A stretch of 7,017 nt of DNA from Verrucomicrobiaceae bacterium (GTDB lineage: Bacteria > Verrucomicrobiota > Verrucomicrobiae > Verrucomicrobiales > Akkermansiaceae). The position numbers were made by a program, and so were the translations under genes. The notes under the pieces were generated by a model. It ran no database searches. It saw only the letters and a program-made list of their open reading frames with translations, and was not told the origin of the DNA. Positions 1-7,001 of the stretch are shown one piece after another. The stretch lies in NCBI GenBank assembly GCA_003820635.1, contig RPOS01000154.1, positions 1 to 7,017 on the forward strand, in the 5' to 3' direction. Position 1 is the first letter of the stretch; every line of letters begins with the position of its first letter.

Positions 1-1677
1 GAGGAATCACCGCCGCACCGCAGGTCGCTGGCGTGGGCGGTGTGGTTGCTCGTGTTTCTGCTGGGTGCCGCGGGCGGCGGGGTGCTCTATTACAAGAACG
101 AGCAGGAAAAGACCCGCCAACTGGAGGCTCGCATCGCGTTTCTCGAACGCGAGGGCGCGATCTTCATCGAGAACCGCCGTTGGCCGGAAGCCGCCCGCTC
201 GTTTGCGGAAATCGAAGCCCTCGCCCCGGGATCGGAGCGAGCCTTGCTCGGACGCCGCAGCATCGAGGCCGGCATGAAAGAGGAGCAGAACCAGTTCATC
301 GGCTACTGGACCGGCCAGGCCATCGCCGAGCTCGACGCCGGCCGCTTGGACGAGGCGGATGCCGCCGCCCGGCGGGTGTTGGAGAAATTTCCCGCTGAGG
401 AGGAGGCGGCCTTGATTCTGGAGCGCGTGGCCAAGGCCCGCGAGGGATTTTCCCGCGCCAGGGCGGTGGCTGCGGCACGCAGGTTGCTCGACGAGCGGCA
501 GTGGGAGACGGCCATCAGCGCCGCGCGCCGGATTCTCGACACGGATCCGGCAGACCGCGATGCGGCCACCATTCTCGCTGATGCCACCGCGGCTTTGGAT
601 AAAATGAAGGCCGACCAGGCGCGCGCCGCGGAGCTTTTCCAACAAGCCACCGCCCGCGACCGCGGTGAGTTCGACGAGCAGGCGCTCGATTGGTTGCGCG
701 AGGCGGCCTCGCTCGCGCCGGATCATCCGGAGATCAAGGTGCTCTACGAAAAAATGGCCTCCTACACGCGCACTTTCCGTGTGCCGGGAGACTTCGCCAC
801 GCCCGCCGAGGCGCTTGCCGCGGCTCGCGACCGCGACCGCATCGTGCTCGCGGAGCAAACCTGGAAAGGTCCGTTGGTGGTCAATGCCGCCGTCGATCTC
901 CAAGGCGCGGGTTCTGACAAAACCGTGGTCGAGTGCCCGCCTGCGGAAGGATGCGCCATCACCATCGGCCCGGATGCCAAGGGTGCCCGGGTTTCCGGCA
1001 TCGCCTTCCGCCACGAATCGTTTCTGGCCGATGGCAGGGAGCGTTTCGCCGCCGCCTTGGTGCGCGGCGGCGGTGCGACGTTTTTGGACTGCCGTTTCAG
1101 CGATGCGAGCGGCCACGGGCTGGCGGTGATCGAGGGCGGCGAGGCGGTGGCCAACCGCTGCCGGTTTGTGGACAATGGCTGGAATGGAGCCGCCGCCATC
1201 GGGGCCGGCACCCGTCTGGAGGTGCGGGATTCCGAGTCGCTCTCGAATTTCGAGCACGGCATCGAGTCATGGGACGGGGCCAGCGTCACGCTCGTCAACA
1301 ACCGCTGCGAGAACAACAGCCGCAACGGCATCCATGCGGACAATCGCGCCGCCGCCGCCGTGATCGAGGGCAACCAACTGCTCGGCAACCGCGAGTTCGG
1401 CCTGGTGCTGGGCAGTGCCGGATCAGGGAAAATTTCCGGCAACACCGCGCGCGCCAACCTGCTGGGAGGTTTCGTCATCCGCGCCGCCGCGGCCGCCTTG
1501 GCCGTGACCGGAAACCAAGCCACCGACAACCGCGGGCCGGGTCTGGTCTTGGAAAAAGGCCTGCCCGCCGAGGCCTACAGCTCGAACACGTGCACCCGCA
1601 ACACTCCCACGCAGGTGGTCACGGACGCGGACTTGTCATCTGTTTCCGTGCCGCCCGCGAAAAAACCGGGCGAGTGA
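1..1677 (+). CDS. Membrane-anchored TPR-like / right-handed parallel beta-helix protein (5' end outside window)
   Basis: The reading frame is open from base 1 to the TGA at 1675-1677, so the true start is probably upstream. A GTG at 40 would give 545 residues, but it falls inside the hydrophobic segment, and the 13 preceding codons (EESPPHRRSLAWA) read naturally into it. Numbered from that GTG: a transmembrane helix ends near residue 18; a charged, coiled-coil-like stretch follows (19-40); then about four TPR-like helical pairs (about 41-75, 95-130, 147-183, 205-240). Residues about 265-525 are a right-handed parallel beta-helix with repeated short strands and Asn/Gly turns (GNQLLGN, SGNTARAN, TGNQATDN), as in pectate-lyase-like and NosD-like folds. 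No enzymatic residues are recognisable, so binding or surface sensing is more likely than catalysis. Arg residues just before the helix favour a cytoplasmic N-terminus and an exported C-terminal part. The missing N-terminal part could be a cytoplasmic domain such as a Ser/Thr kinase; this is a guess from the architecture. It converges with the operon on the other strand and is not co-transcribed with it. Confidence 0.85.
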   Translation, partial: EESPPHRRSLAWAVWLLVFLLGAAGGGVLYYKNEQEKTRQLEARIAFLEREGAIFIENRRWPEAARSFAEIEALAPGSERALLGRRSIEAGMKEEQNQFIGYWTGQAIAELDAGRLDEADAAARRVLEKFPAEEEAALILERVAKAREGFSRARAVAAARRLLDERQWETAISAARRILDTDPADRDAATILADATAALDKMKADQARAAELFQQATARDRGEFDEQALDWLREAASLAPDHPEIKVLYEKMASYTRTFRVPGDFATPAEALAAARDRDRIVLAEQTWKGPLVVNAAVDLQGAGSDKTVVECPPAEGCAITIGPDAKGARVSGIAFRHESFLADGRERFAAALVRGGGATFLDCRFSDASGHGLAVIEGGEAVANRCRFVDNGWNGAAAIGAGTRLEVRDSESLSNFEHGIESWDGASVTLVNNRCENNSRNGIHADNRAAAAVIEGNQLLGNREFGLVLGSAGSGKISGNTARANLLGGFVIRAAAAALAVTGNQATDNRGPGLVLEKGLPAEAYSSNTCTRNTPTQVVTDADLSSVSVPPAKKPGE

Positions 1678-1698
1678 ATCCCGCACGGGGAGAAAAAC

Positions 1699-2754
1699 TC
1701 ACAGCAGGCCCAGCGCGGCGGAGATGAGCAGTTCGTCATCTATGAGCCACTTGGCGGTTTCCGCGCCGGGGGAGCTGGGTTTGTCCGGGCTGGAGGACTG
1801 GGAAACATCGAGCGCCAGGCCCTCGCCGCGGATCCGGCGGATCATGCCGCCGGCATCGTAAAGCGCCATGAACGCGGCGAGCACCCGCACGGCGGCCTTG
1901 GTGGGCGCGGTGTCCTCGTTGCGGCCGAGCATGGCATCGAGCAGCGCGGGCAATGGATCGGTGGTGAAGGAAAGGCGGGTGGCGGTGGCCACGGCAGCGC
2001 TGCCGGGATTTTCACCACCGGCGGCGGTGAGTTCCGCGGCGAGCGCCTCGGTGCGGGCGGCCAGCCCGGCAGGCTTGAGAGCCTCCGGCAGGCGGGTTTC
2101 CAAGGCGGTGGCCAGCGCGACCTGCCGCTCGTGGAGGCGCGTCCAGTCCGGCGAGCGCAGATCCGAATCCGCATCGGCGCGGATCCCGGCCACCCCGGCT
2201 TGCACGAAGGCGGCCACGGCCTCTGCAGCGCGCTTGCACTCGATGCGCGCGCAGACCGGAGCCAGCGCAAAGGTGGCGAGGCGGCTGGCGAGCAACACGT
2301 TGCCCATGGCCTGCATTTTCGCGCCGAGCAGGGCGTCGCGCTCGCGTTTCACCGTGAAGAATTCCATCGAGCGCCGCAGCGTGACTTCCAGCTGCGGGAT
2401 GTCCCATGGCTTGGTGATGTAACGGAAAATGCCACCTTGGTTGACCGAACCGATGGCGGCGTCGATGTCCGCGTAGGCGGTGGAGAGGATCTTGATGATG
2501 TCCGGGTAATCGCCGGCGATTTTGGACAGGAAACCGACGCCGGTCTCGTTGGGCATGCGCTGGTCGGTGACGATGATGCCGATTTCGTTGGCGTGCTCGC
2601 GGAAAACGGTCATCGCCTGCAGGCCGTCCTCGGCCTCCAGAATCCGGAATTTCTCGCCAAACAGCCGCCGGAAATACTTCCGGGTGTTGGTCTCGTCGTC
2701 CACGAACAGGATCGCGTAGCGCTGGTAGTCGTAGTCTTCGGATTCGTTGATCAT
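1699..2754 (-). CDS. Response regulator with single receiver domain and unassigned C-terminal half (PhcQ-like position)
   Basis: The 351-residue protein has a CheY-like receiver at residues about 13-130. The acidic pocket is D19/D20, the phosphoacceptor is D64 in TDQRMP, the switch Thr is T92 in ILSTAYAD, and the conserved Lys is K115 in ITKPWD. The TDQRMP and ITKPWD wording is typical of RpfG/HupR-type receivers. No HD-GYP, AAA+ or DNA-binding domain follows. Residues about 135-351 are Ala-rich and mostly helical, with a Ser/Pro-rich stretch near 316-330. The segment KMQAMGNVLLASRLA (146-160) resembles the start of a histidine-kinase dimerisation helix but lacks the His, so a decayed or pseudo-kinase module is possible. 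The ATG at 2754 is the first usable start: the frame upstream has no ATG, GTG, TTG or CTG before an in-frame TAG at 2808-2806. No clear Shine-Dalgarno is present. It lies 60 bases downstream of the hybrid kinase, its likely phosphodonor, and by gene order corresponds to PhcQ of the Ralstonia phcBSRQ operon. The receiver call is firm; the PhcQ equivalence is inference. Confidence 0.93.
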   Translation of the reverse strand: MINESEDYDYQRYAILFVDDETNTRKYFRRLFGEKFRILEAEDGLQAMTVFREHANEIGIIVTDQRMPNETGVGFLSKIAGDYPDIIKILSTAYADIDAAIGSVNQGGIFRYITKPWDIPQLEVTLRRSMEFFTVKRERDALLGAKMQAMGNVLLASRLATFALAPVCARIECKRAAEAVAAFVQAGVAGIRADADSDLRSPDWTRLHERQVALATALETRLPEALKPAGLAARTEALAAELTAAGGENPGSAAVATATRLSFTTDPLPALLDAMLGRNEDTAPTKAAVRVLAAFMALYDAGGMIRRIRGEGLALDVSQSSSPDKPSSPGAETAKWLIDDELLISAALGLL

Positions 2755-2814
2755 GGCGGTGGCTGGTTTGTAAAGGGCAGTGGGATATCGGGGACGCTGA
2801 AGAAGCTAAACGCC

Positions 2815-5556
2815 TCAGAGGGTGCGGTCGAGGACGGATTGCGCCTCAGGATCGGGGTCGGGTTCCATCTCGTCGGAGGCCTTCGGGAAAACGATGCGGA
2901 AGCGGGTGAACTGGCCGGGGCGGCTGTCCACCTCGACGAGCGCTTTGTGGGAATCGAGAATCTGGTGGGTGATGGAAAGGCCGAGGCCCATGCCCTTGCC
3001 GACGTCCTTGGAGGTGAAGAAGGGGTCGAAGATCTTGGGTAGGTTTTCCGGCGGGATGCCGATGCCGTTGTCTTGCAGGGTGATCTGCCAATCCTCGCCG
3101 GAGGGCTCGAGGATCACGTCGATGCGGCCGGGTTCGCAGTCCGGGTCCTCGGCGGCGCGTTGCTCGATGGCGTCGATGCTGTTCTGGAAGAAGTTGATGA
3201 AAACCTGGGCGAGTTGGTTGGCATTGGCGCGGATCACGGCGTGCTCCGGCATGGTCAGGTTGAAGGCGATGTTTTTGCCCACCTGGTGGCTGATCATGCG
3301 GCGCGAGCGGGTGATGATTTCCACCAGATCCGCGTCACCGGTGGTCATGCTTTCCTCGCGGGTGAACTTGCGCAGGTCGATGACGATCTGGGAAACGCGC
3401 TCGATGCCCTCGCGGATGTCCTTGAGGACGTCCATGTAATCCGGGCGGTCCTTTTCCGGCAGGTCCCTGGCGAAGGTTTCCAGCGCGTGGATGCCGACGT
3501 TGGCGTAATTGAGCGGATTGTTGATCTCGTGGATGATGCCGGCGCTCATCCGACCGAGTGCGGAGAGCTTCTCGTTGCGGATCATGAGCACCTCGTTCTC
3601 CTTGATCTGTTCGAGCGCGGCCTGGAGGTCTGCATTGAGATCCGTCATCTCGCGGCGGATGCGGGCCATGGCGAGCTGGTTTTCCAAACGCAGGGCGAGC
3701 TCGGCGGTGGAGAACGGCTTGGTCAGGAAATCATTGGCCCCGGCTTGCAGTGCGGTCATCTTGGTCTGCTCGTCGGCGCGGGCTGTTAGAATGATCACAC
3801 CCATGCCGCGGGTGGCGTGGTTGGCGCGGATGCCGCGGCAAACCTCGGAGCCGTCCATCTCCGGCATCATGTGGTCGAGCAGCGCTAGTTGCGGCCGCCG
3901 CAGCCGGGCGAGTTCCAGCGCCGCGGCACCGTCGGCGGCTTCGATCACGTCCACGTTTTCCATTTGCATGCACAGGAAACGGCGGATATCCGGTTCGTCG
4001 TCGGCAATGAGCACCAGCGGGCGCGCGCTGCTCGGGCGGCCGATCAGAGGCGGCGGAAGTGGCTGGCCAATCGGCGCGGCCGGGCCCGGCGTGCCGCGCG
4101 GGTCCATTTTTCCGGGGATCGACATGGCGGCCTTGCGGTGGAGTTCCGCGATGTTGCCGCCCTCCTTGAGCGGATCGTGGGATTCGGTTTCGGCGGTGGT
4201 TTCCGGGTCGGCGGGAGCCACCGGCAGGTCGATGGTGAAGGTGGTGCCCTTGTTAACCTCACTCTCCACCTTCACGGTGCCGCGCATGGCCTCGGTGAGG
4301 CTGCGCACCAGGGACAGGCCGATGCCCGCGCCCTGGAACTTGCGCGTCGAGGAATTGTCCACCTGCCAGAAGCGCTCGAAAATGCGCGGCAGCACCTCTG
4401 CCGGGATGCCCACGCCGGTGTCTTCCACGCTGAGGCGCAGGCGGTTTTCCGCGATGTGGACCTTCGCCTCGATGGTGCCGCCGGAGGGGGTGAACTTGAT
4501 GGCGTTGATGACGAGGTTGAGCAGGATCTTGTCGAACTTGTCGCGGTCCATCAGGATGGAATCATGGTCGGTCTGGCAGTCCCAGAGCAGCGCCACGCGG
4601 TCCTGCTCGGCAAGGTGGCGCAGCGAGCGCAGCAGCCCGTCGAAGTGCGCGGCGATGGGTGTGGGCTGGTGCTTGATGTCGCCGTGGCCGGTGTCGAAAC
4701 GGACGAGGTCTAACAAGTCGTCGATGAGCTTGAGCAGGCGCAGGCCGTTCTGCTCGAGCATGGTGGTCATTTCCCCGATGACGGGTTCTCCGGGCTGGCG
4801 GCTCAGCAGGATCCTGAGTCGCTCGGTGATGCCGAGCATGATGGTGAGCGGCGTGCGCAGCTCGTGGCTGATGTTGCCGAAGAAACGCGTTTTAGCCTCG
4901 TCCAGCTCGCTGAGCTGCTGGTTTTGGGATTCGAGAAGTTTTCTCGACCGCTCCACCTCTTCCCGCAGGCAGAACTCGCGGAAGCGGAGTTTTTCATAGA
5001 AATAACTTCCGGCCAGCACGAAGACGGAGGTGACTAAGAGGAAATAACTGTTGCCGAAGAGGATGTGGAACTCCGGCGTCACGGCGGAAACCCACACGCT
5101 CATGGCATAACAGACGAAGCACGCGGCGATCATGCCCAGCGAGTTCCAGAAACTCCATCTCAGCAGCAGCGAAAGCCCCACGAGCACCAGGTTCAGCCCG
5201 GCATAATACGTCGAGTTTCCGCCCTCGGTGATGGCGATCATCGCGCAGATCGAGATGACCGGCAGCAGGGCGATGCCCTGGGCCGCGACCTTGGCCTTCA
5301 TGAAGCCGCCCGCCTTGCCGAGCTGCCGGAAGATGAGTCCCAGCAGGATGGCGCAGGCGATGCGGATCATCAGGAAATCCATGGCGTGCTCGCTGAGGAT
5401 GATCACATCCAGCGACCAGCCGATGAGCATGAACACCGCCGCGATGAGCGCCGCGCGGCGGGAGTTTTCATAAGCGATGGCGCTCTCATACTCGCGGAAC
5501 GCGCGGCGGAGTTCGCCGTCCGTTTGCTGCAGGGTGATGGCGGCGGCTTCAGCCAT
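2815..5556 (-). CDS. Membrane hybrid sensor kinase, 6TM-HK-REC-HK (apparent PhcS-PhcR fusion)
   Basis: The 913-residue protein has about six hydrophobic segments in its first 190 residues (about 35-55, 60-80, 93-111, 118-133, 138-158, 168-187), then a coiled-coil linker. Kinase 1 follows: phosphoacceptor H231 in ISHELRTP, N box N347/N351, G1 box DTGVGIP from D379, G2 box GAGIGLSL from 409. A Pro/Gly-rich linker (about 447-512) leads to a receiver with D519/D520, phosphoacceptor D561 (LLDHMMPEMDG), T591 and K613. A second transmitter then has H676 in IIHEINNPLNY, N788/N792, DNGIGIP from D829, DPFFTSK and a GKGMGLGLS G2 box (853-861). All key catalytic residues appear intact in all three modules. 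Kinase 1 autophosphorylation followed by transfer to D561 is the expected route; the second kinase may then signal to the neighbouring regulator. Ralstonia PhcS is a membrane sensor kinase and PhcR a receiver joined to a kinase-type output, so this chain matches PhcS plus PhcR end to end. The ATG at 5556 is the first possible start after an in-frame TGA at 5580-5578. It overlaps the upstream methyltransferase by 8 bases (ATGGCTGA), which suggests translational coupling. Confidence 0.95.
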   Translation of the reverse strand: MAEAAAITLQQTDGELRRAFREYESAIAYENSRRAALIAAVFMLIGWSLDVIILSEHAMDFLMIRIACAILLGLIFRQLGKAGGFMKAKVAAQGIALLPVISICAMIAITEGGNSTYYAGLNLVLVGLSLLLRWSFWNSLGMIAACFVCYAMSVWVSAVTPEFHILFGNSYFLLVTSVFVLAGSYFYEKLRFREFCLREEVERSRKLLESQNQQLSELDEAKTRFFGNISHELRTPLTIMLGITERLRILLSRQPGEPVIGEMTTMLEQNGLRLLKLIDDLLDLVRFDTGHGDIKHQPTPIAAHFDGLLRSLRHLAEQDRVALLWDCQTDHDSILMDRDKFDKILLNLVINAIKFTPSGGTIEAKVHIAENRLRLSVEDTGVGIPAEVLPRIFERFWQVDNSSTRKFQGAGIGLSLVRSLTEAMRGTVKVESEVNKGTTFTIDLPVAPADPETTAETESHDPLKEGGNIAELHRKAAMSIPGKMDPRGTPGPAAPIGQPLPPPLIGRPSSARPLVLIADDEPDIRRFLCMQMENVDVIEAADGAAALELARLRRPQLALLDHMMPEMDGSEVCRGIRANHATRGMGVIILTARADEQTKMTALQAGANDFLTKPFSTAELALRLENQLAMARIRREMTDLNADLQAALEQIKENEVLMIRNEKLSALGRMSAGIIHEINNPLNYANVGIHALETFARDLPEKDRPDYMDVLKDIREGIERVSQIVIDLRKFTREESMTTGDADLVEIITRSRRMISHQVGKNIAFNLTMPEHAVIRANANQLAQVFINFFQNSIDAIEQRAAEDPDCEPGRIDVILEPSGEDWQITLQDNGIGIPPENLPKIFDPFFTSKDVGKGMGLGLSITHQILDSHKALVEVDSRPGQFTRFRIVFPKASDEMEPDPDPEAQSVLDRTL

Positions 5557-6979
5557 GGGCCAGTTCGATTTCGAGCATCAGGTTCACGCCGGTGGCATCC
5601 GCGCCGACGGTGGTGTCCTTCACCTTGAGTCCCTCGGGCACCAGATCCATCATCTCATTTTCATCCCGGTAGATCAGGTTCCACTCCATCACATATTCCA
5701 TCCATGCCTTGCGCGGATTGCGGGTGGCCACGTTGGTGACGACGACCTTTCCTCCCGGTTTGACCATGGTGCAGAAAAGCTCGACCATGCGCTTGCAGAC
5801 ACGCTGCGAAAGATAGTCGAAGAGGCCGGCGCAATACACGAAGTCATAACCGCTGAACTCGTCCACGCCGCCCTGGGTGGCGGCGCGCAGCAACTGGTGG
5901 ACGGAGCGCTGGAAGTAGCGCAACTCCGTCCGGCGGCCGCCGGCGGTGCGCGCCTCGGCAAGCGACTCACGGGTGTATTCGAGCGTCTCGGCGTTGAAAT
6001 CCAGCAGGTCGATTTCCGCCAGATCGCTCTCCGGGCACTCGCGCAGGAAGCGCAGTATCTCCAGCGCGGGGCCGCAGGCGAGGTTGAGCACGCGGGTTTT
6101 GCCGCAGGCCGCGCGGCGCACGCATTCCGAGCGGAGCTTGCCGACGAGGAAATCGATGCGGTTGCGGTGCGCCACCACCGGTTCGGTGTTGAGCAGCGCG
6201 TAGTTGAGCAGCTTGGCGAACGAGGAGGAACCTTCATGGGGATCCCGCAGCATCATGTTCACCATTTCATAGTCACCGGCATAGCCGAGCGGCTTGGTGT
6301 AGGTGCGGTAGAGAAATGGTGAGCACAGCACGATGGGATGCAGCTCGCGGCGCACGTAGGACTTGTGCACCGCCACCTCCGCCTGGCCCACCTCCGCCGA
6401 GACTTCCTCGAAACTTTGCATCTTTGGCAGCACTTCGTTCACCACCCGGTCCTCGATGCTGGAGAAAATCTCGTGCTCCAGATCCTCCCGGCGGCGCGTC
6501 ACCGTGGTGCGGATGCCCACGTCGATGCCCGTCAGCCATTGCTGCACGCCCGAGAGCGTGCTGGCCAGGTCCGCCACCACCAGCTTGAACGGATCATGCA
6601 CGCGGTTGGCGGTTTTCCACTCGCCCATGAAGGTGGAAAACTGGCTGGCCAGATCCCGGCCGCCGCCGGTCTCCGCCGTGCTGACGCCGGAGAGGAAATC
6701 CACCTCCACCCAGCCCTCGTCGAGCATCGCCTCGCAAACCAGCACGATGCCCGTGTTGAGCAGGTTGCTCACCACCGCCCTGCCGTGAAACAGCAGCCTC
6801 CGCGAGGCCATGATCCGGAAATCCGAGAGCACCTCGGACAACTGCAGGATGCTGTAGGGATTATAGACCTCGAAAACCACCGAGTAGCGTTTGATCCGCA
6901 ACAGGTTGGCCGTCAGTTCCGTGCCTTGGCTGTTCCGGCAGGTGATGACGCTTTGCGAGGGCTGGCTGGCTGAATCCAT
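5549..6979 (-). CDS. Class I SAM-dependent methyltransferase, PhcB-like (putative quorum-signal methyl-ester synthase)
   Basis: The 476-residue protein has a Rossmann-type methyltransferase domain at residues about 270-476. Motif I is VLNLACGPALE (297-307), the acidic residue after strand 2 is in DLLDFN (D327), motif IV lies in YDFVYCAGLFDYL (378-390), and VKPGGKVVVTN (406-416) is the late strand motif. A distinctive segment RTYTKPLGYAGDYEMVNMML (225-244) precedes the core; from memory I associate this arrangement with the PhcB family, annotated as extracellular-factor 3-hydroxypalmitic acid methyl ester biosynthesis protein. In Ralstonia, PhcB makes methyl 3-hydroxy-fatty-acid quorum signals by methylating the acid. 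The substrate here is unknown. Residues about 8-98 look beta-rich and may be a PilZ-like domain without the canonical c-di-GMP motifs; about 110-220 are helical. The ATG at 6979 is used because no ATG, GTG or TTG occurs upstream in frame to the window edge, though the frame stays open there. A perfect hairpin ends 4 bases before it. The gene is the first visible member of the operon with the sensor kinase and regulator, which supports a signal-producing role. The methyltransferase call is strong; the PhcB assignment is likely but not proven. Confidence 0.92.
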   Translation of the reverse strand: MDSASQPSQSVITCRNSQGTELTANLLRIKRYSVVFEVYNPYSILQLSEVLSDFRIMASRRLLFHGRAVVSNLLNTGIVLVCEAMLDEGWVEVDFLSGVSTAETGGGRDLASQFSTFMGEWKTANRVHDPFKLVVADLASTLSGVQQWLTGIDVGIRTTVTRRREDLEHEIFSSIEDRVVNEVLPKMQSFEEVSAEVGQAEVAVHKSYVRRELHPIVLCSPFLYRTYTKPLGYAGDYEMVNMMLRDPHEGSSSFAKLLNYALLNTEPVVAHRNRIDFLVGKLRSECVRRAACGKTRVLNLACGPALEILRFLRECPESDLAEIDLLDFNAETLEYTRESLAEARTAGGRRTELRYFQRSVHQLLRAATQGGVDEFSGYDFVYCAGLFDYLSQRVCKRMVELFCTMVKPGGKVVVTNVATRNPRKAWMEYVMEWNLIYRDENEMMDLVPEGLKVKDTTVGADATGVNLMLEIELAHG

Positions 6980-6983
6980 TTTC

Positions 6984-7001
6984 CGGCAGTGAAAACTGCC
7001 G
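6984..7001 (-). promoter_or_regulatory. Perfect 7-bp inverted repeat next to the start codon of the methyltransferase gene
   Basis: In the sense of the gene the sequence reads CGGCAGT-TTTC-ACTGCCG, a perfect 7-bp stem with a 4-base loop. It ends 4 bases (GAAA) before the ATG at 6979. In mRNA it could form a hairpin across the place where a ribosome-binding site would normally lie; in DNA it could be a small operator. No Shine-Dalgarno motif is otherwise visible, and no promoter can be assigned because only 38 bases lie upstream in the window. No U-tract follows, so it is not a terminator. The symmetry is directly visible; the function is inference and a chance repeat in GC-rich DNA is possible. 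Confidence 0.35.

Noticed and set aside
7..1257. Long minus-strand open frame (416 codons) antisense to the beta-helix gene
   Set aside because: Its translation is rich in Arg, Gly and His with no recognisable domain, while the plus-strand frame shows a membrane helix and coherent repeats. It is a GC-driven shadow frame.
1653..1671. GCCCG / CGGGC inverted repeat with a 9-base A-rich loop near the convergent gene ends, as a possible terminator
   Set aside because: The stem is only 5 bp, it lies inside the coding end of the plus-strand gene, and no T-tract directly follows on either strand.
1699..2754. Regulator as an RpfG-type HD-GYP phosphodiesterase
   Set aside because: The receiver wording is similar, but no HD or GYP motif occurs in the C-terminal half.
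2755..2814. 60-base gap between kinase and regulator as a possible separate promoter or small RNA
   Set aside because: No clear -35/-10 pair, hairpin or repeat was visible; the simplest reading is an intra-operon spacer.
2131..3042. Plus-strand open frame spanning the regulator-kinase gap
   Set aside because: It runs antisense through two well-supported genes and shows no domain of its own.
3509..4999. Plus-strand open frame of 496 codons antisense to the hybrid kinase
   Set aside because: The product is a low-complexity Ser/Arg-rich string, and the minus strand encodes intact kinase and receiver motifs throughout this stretch.
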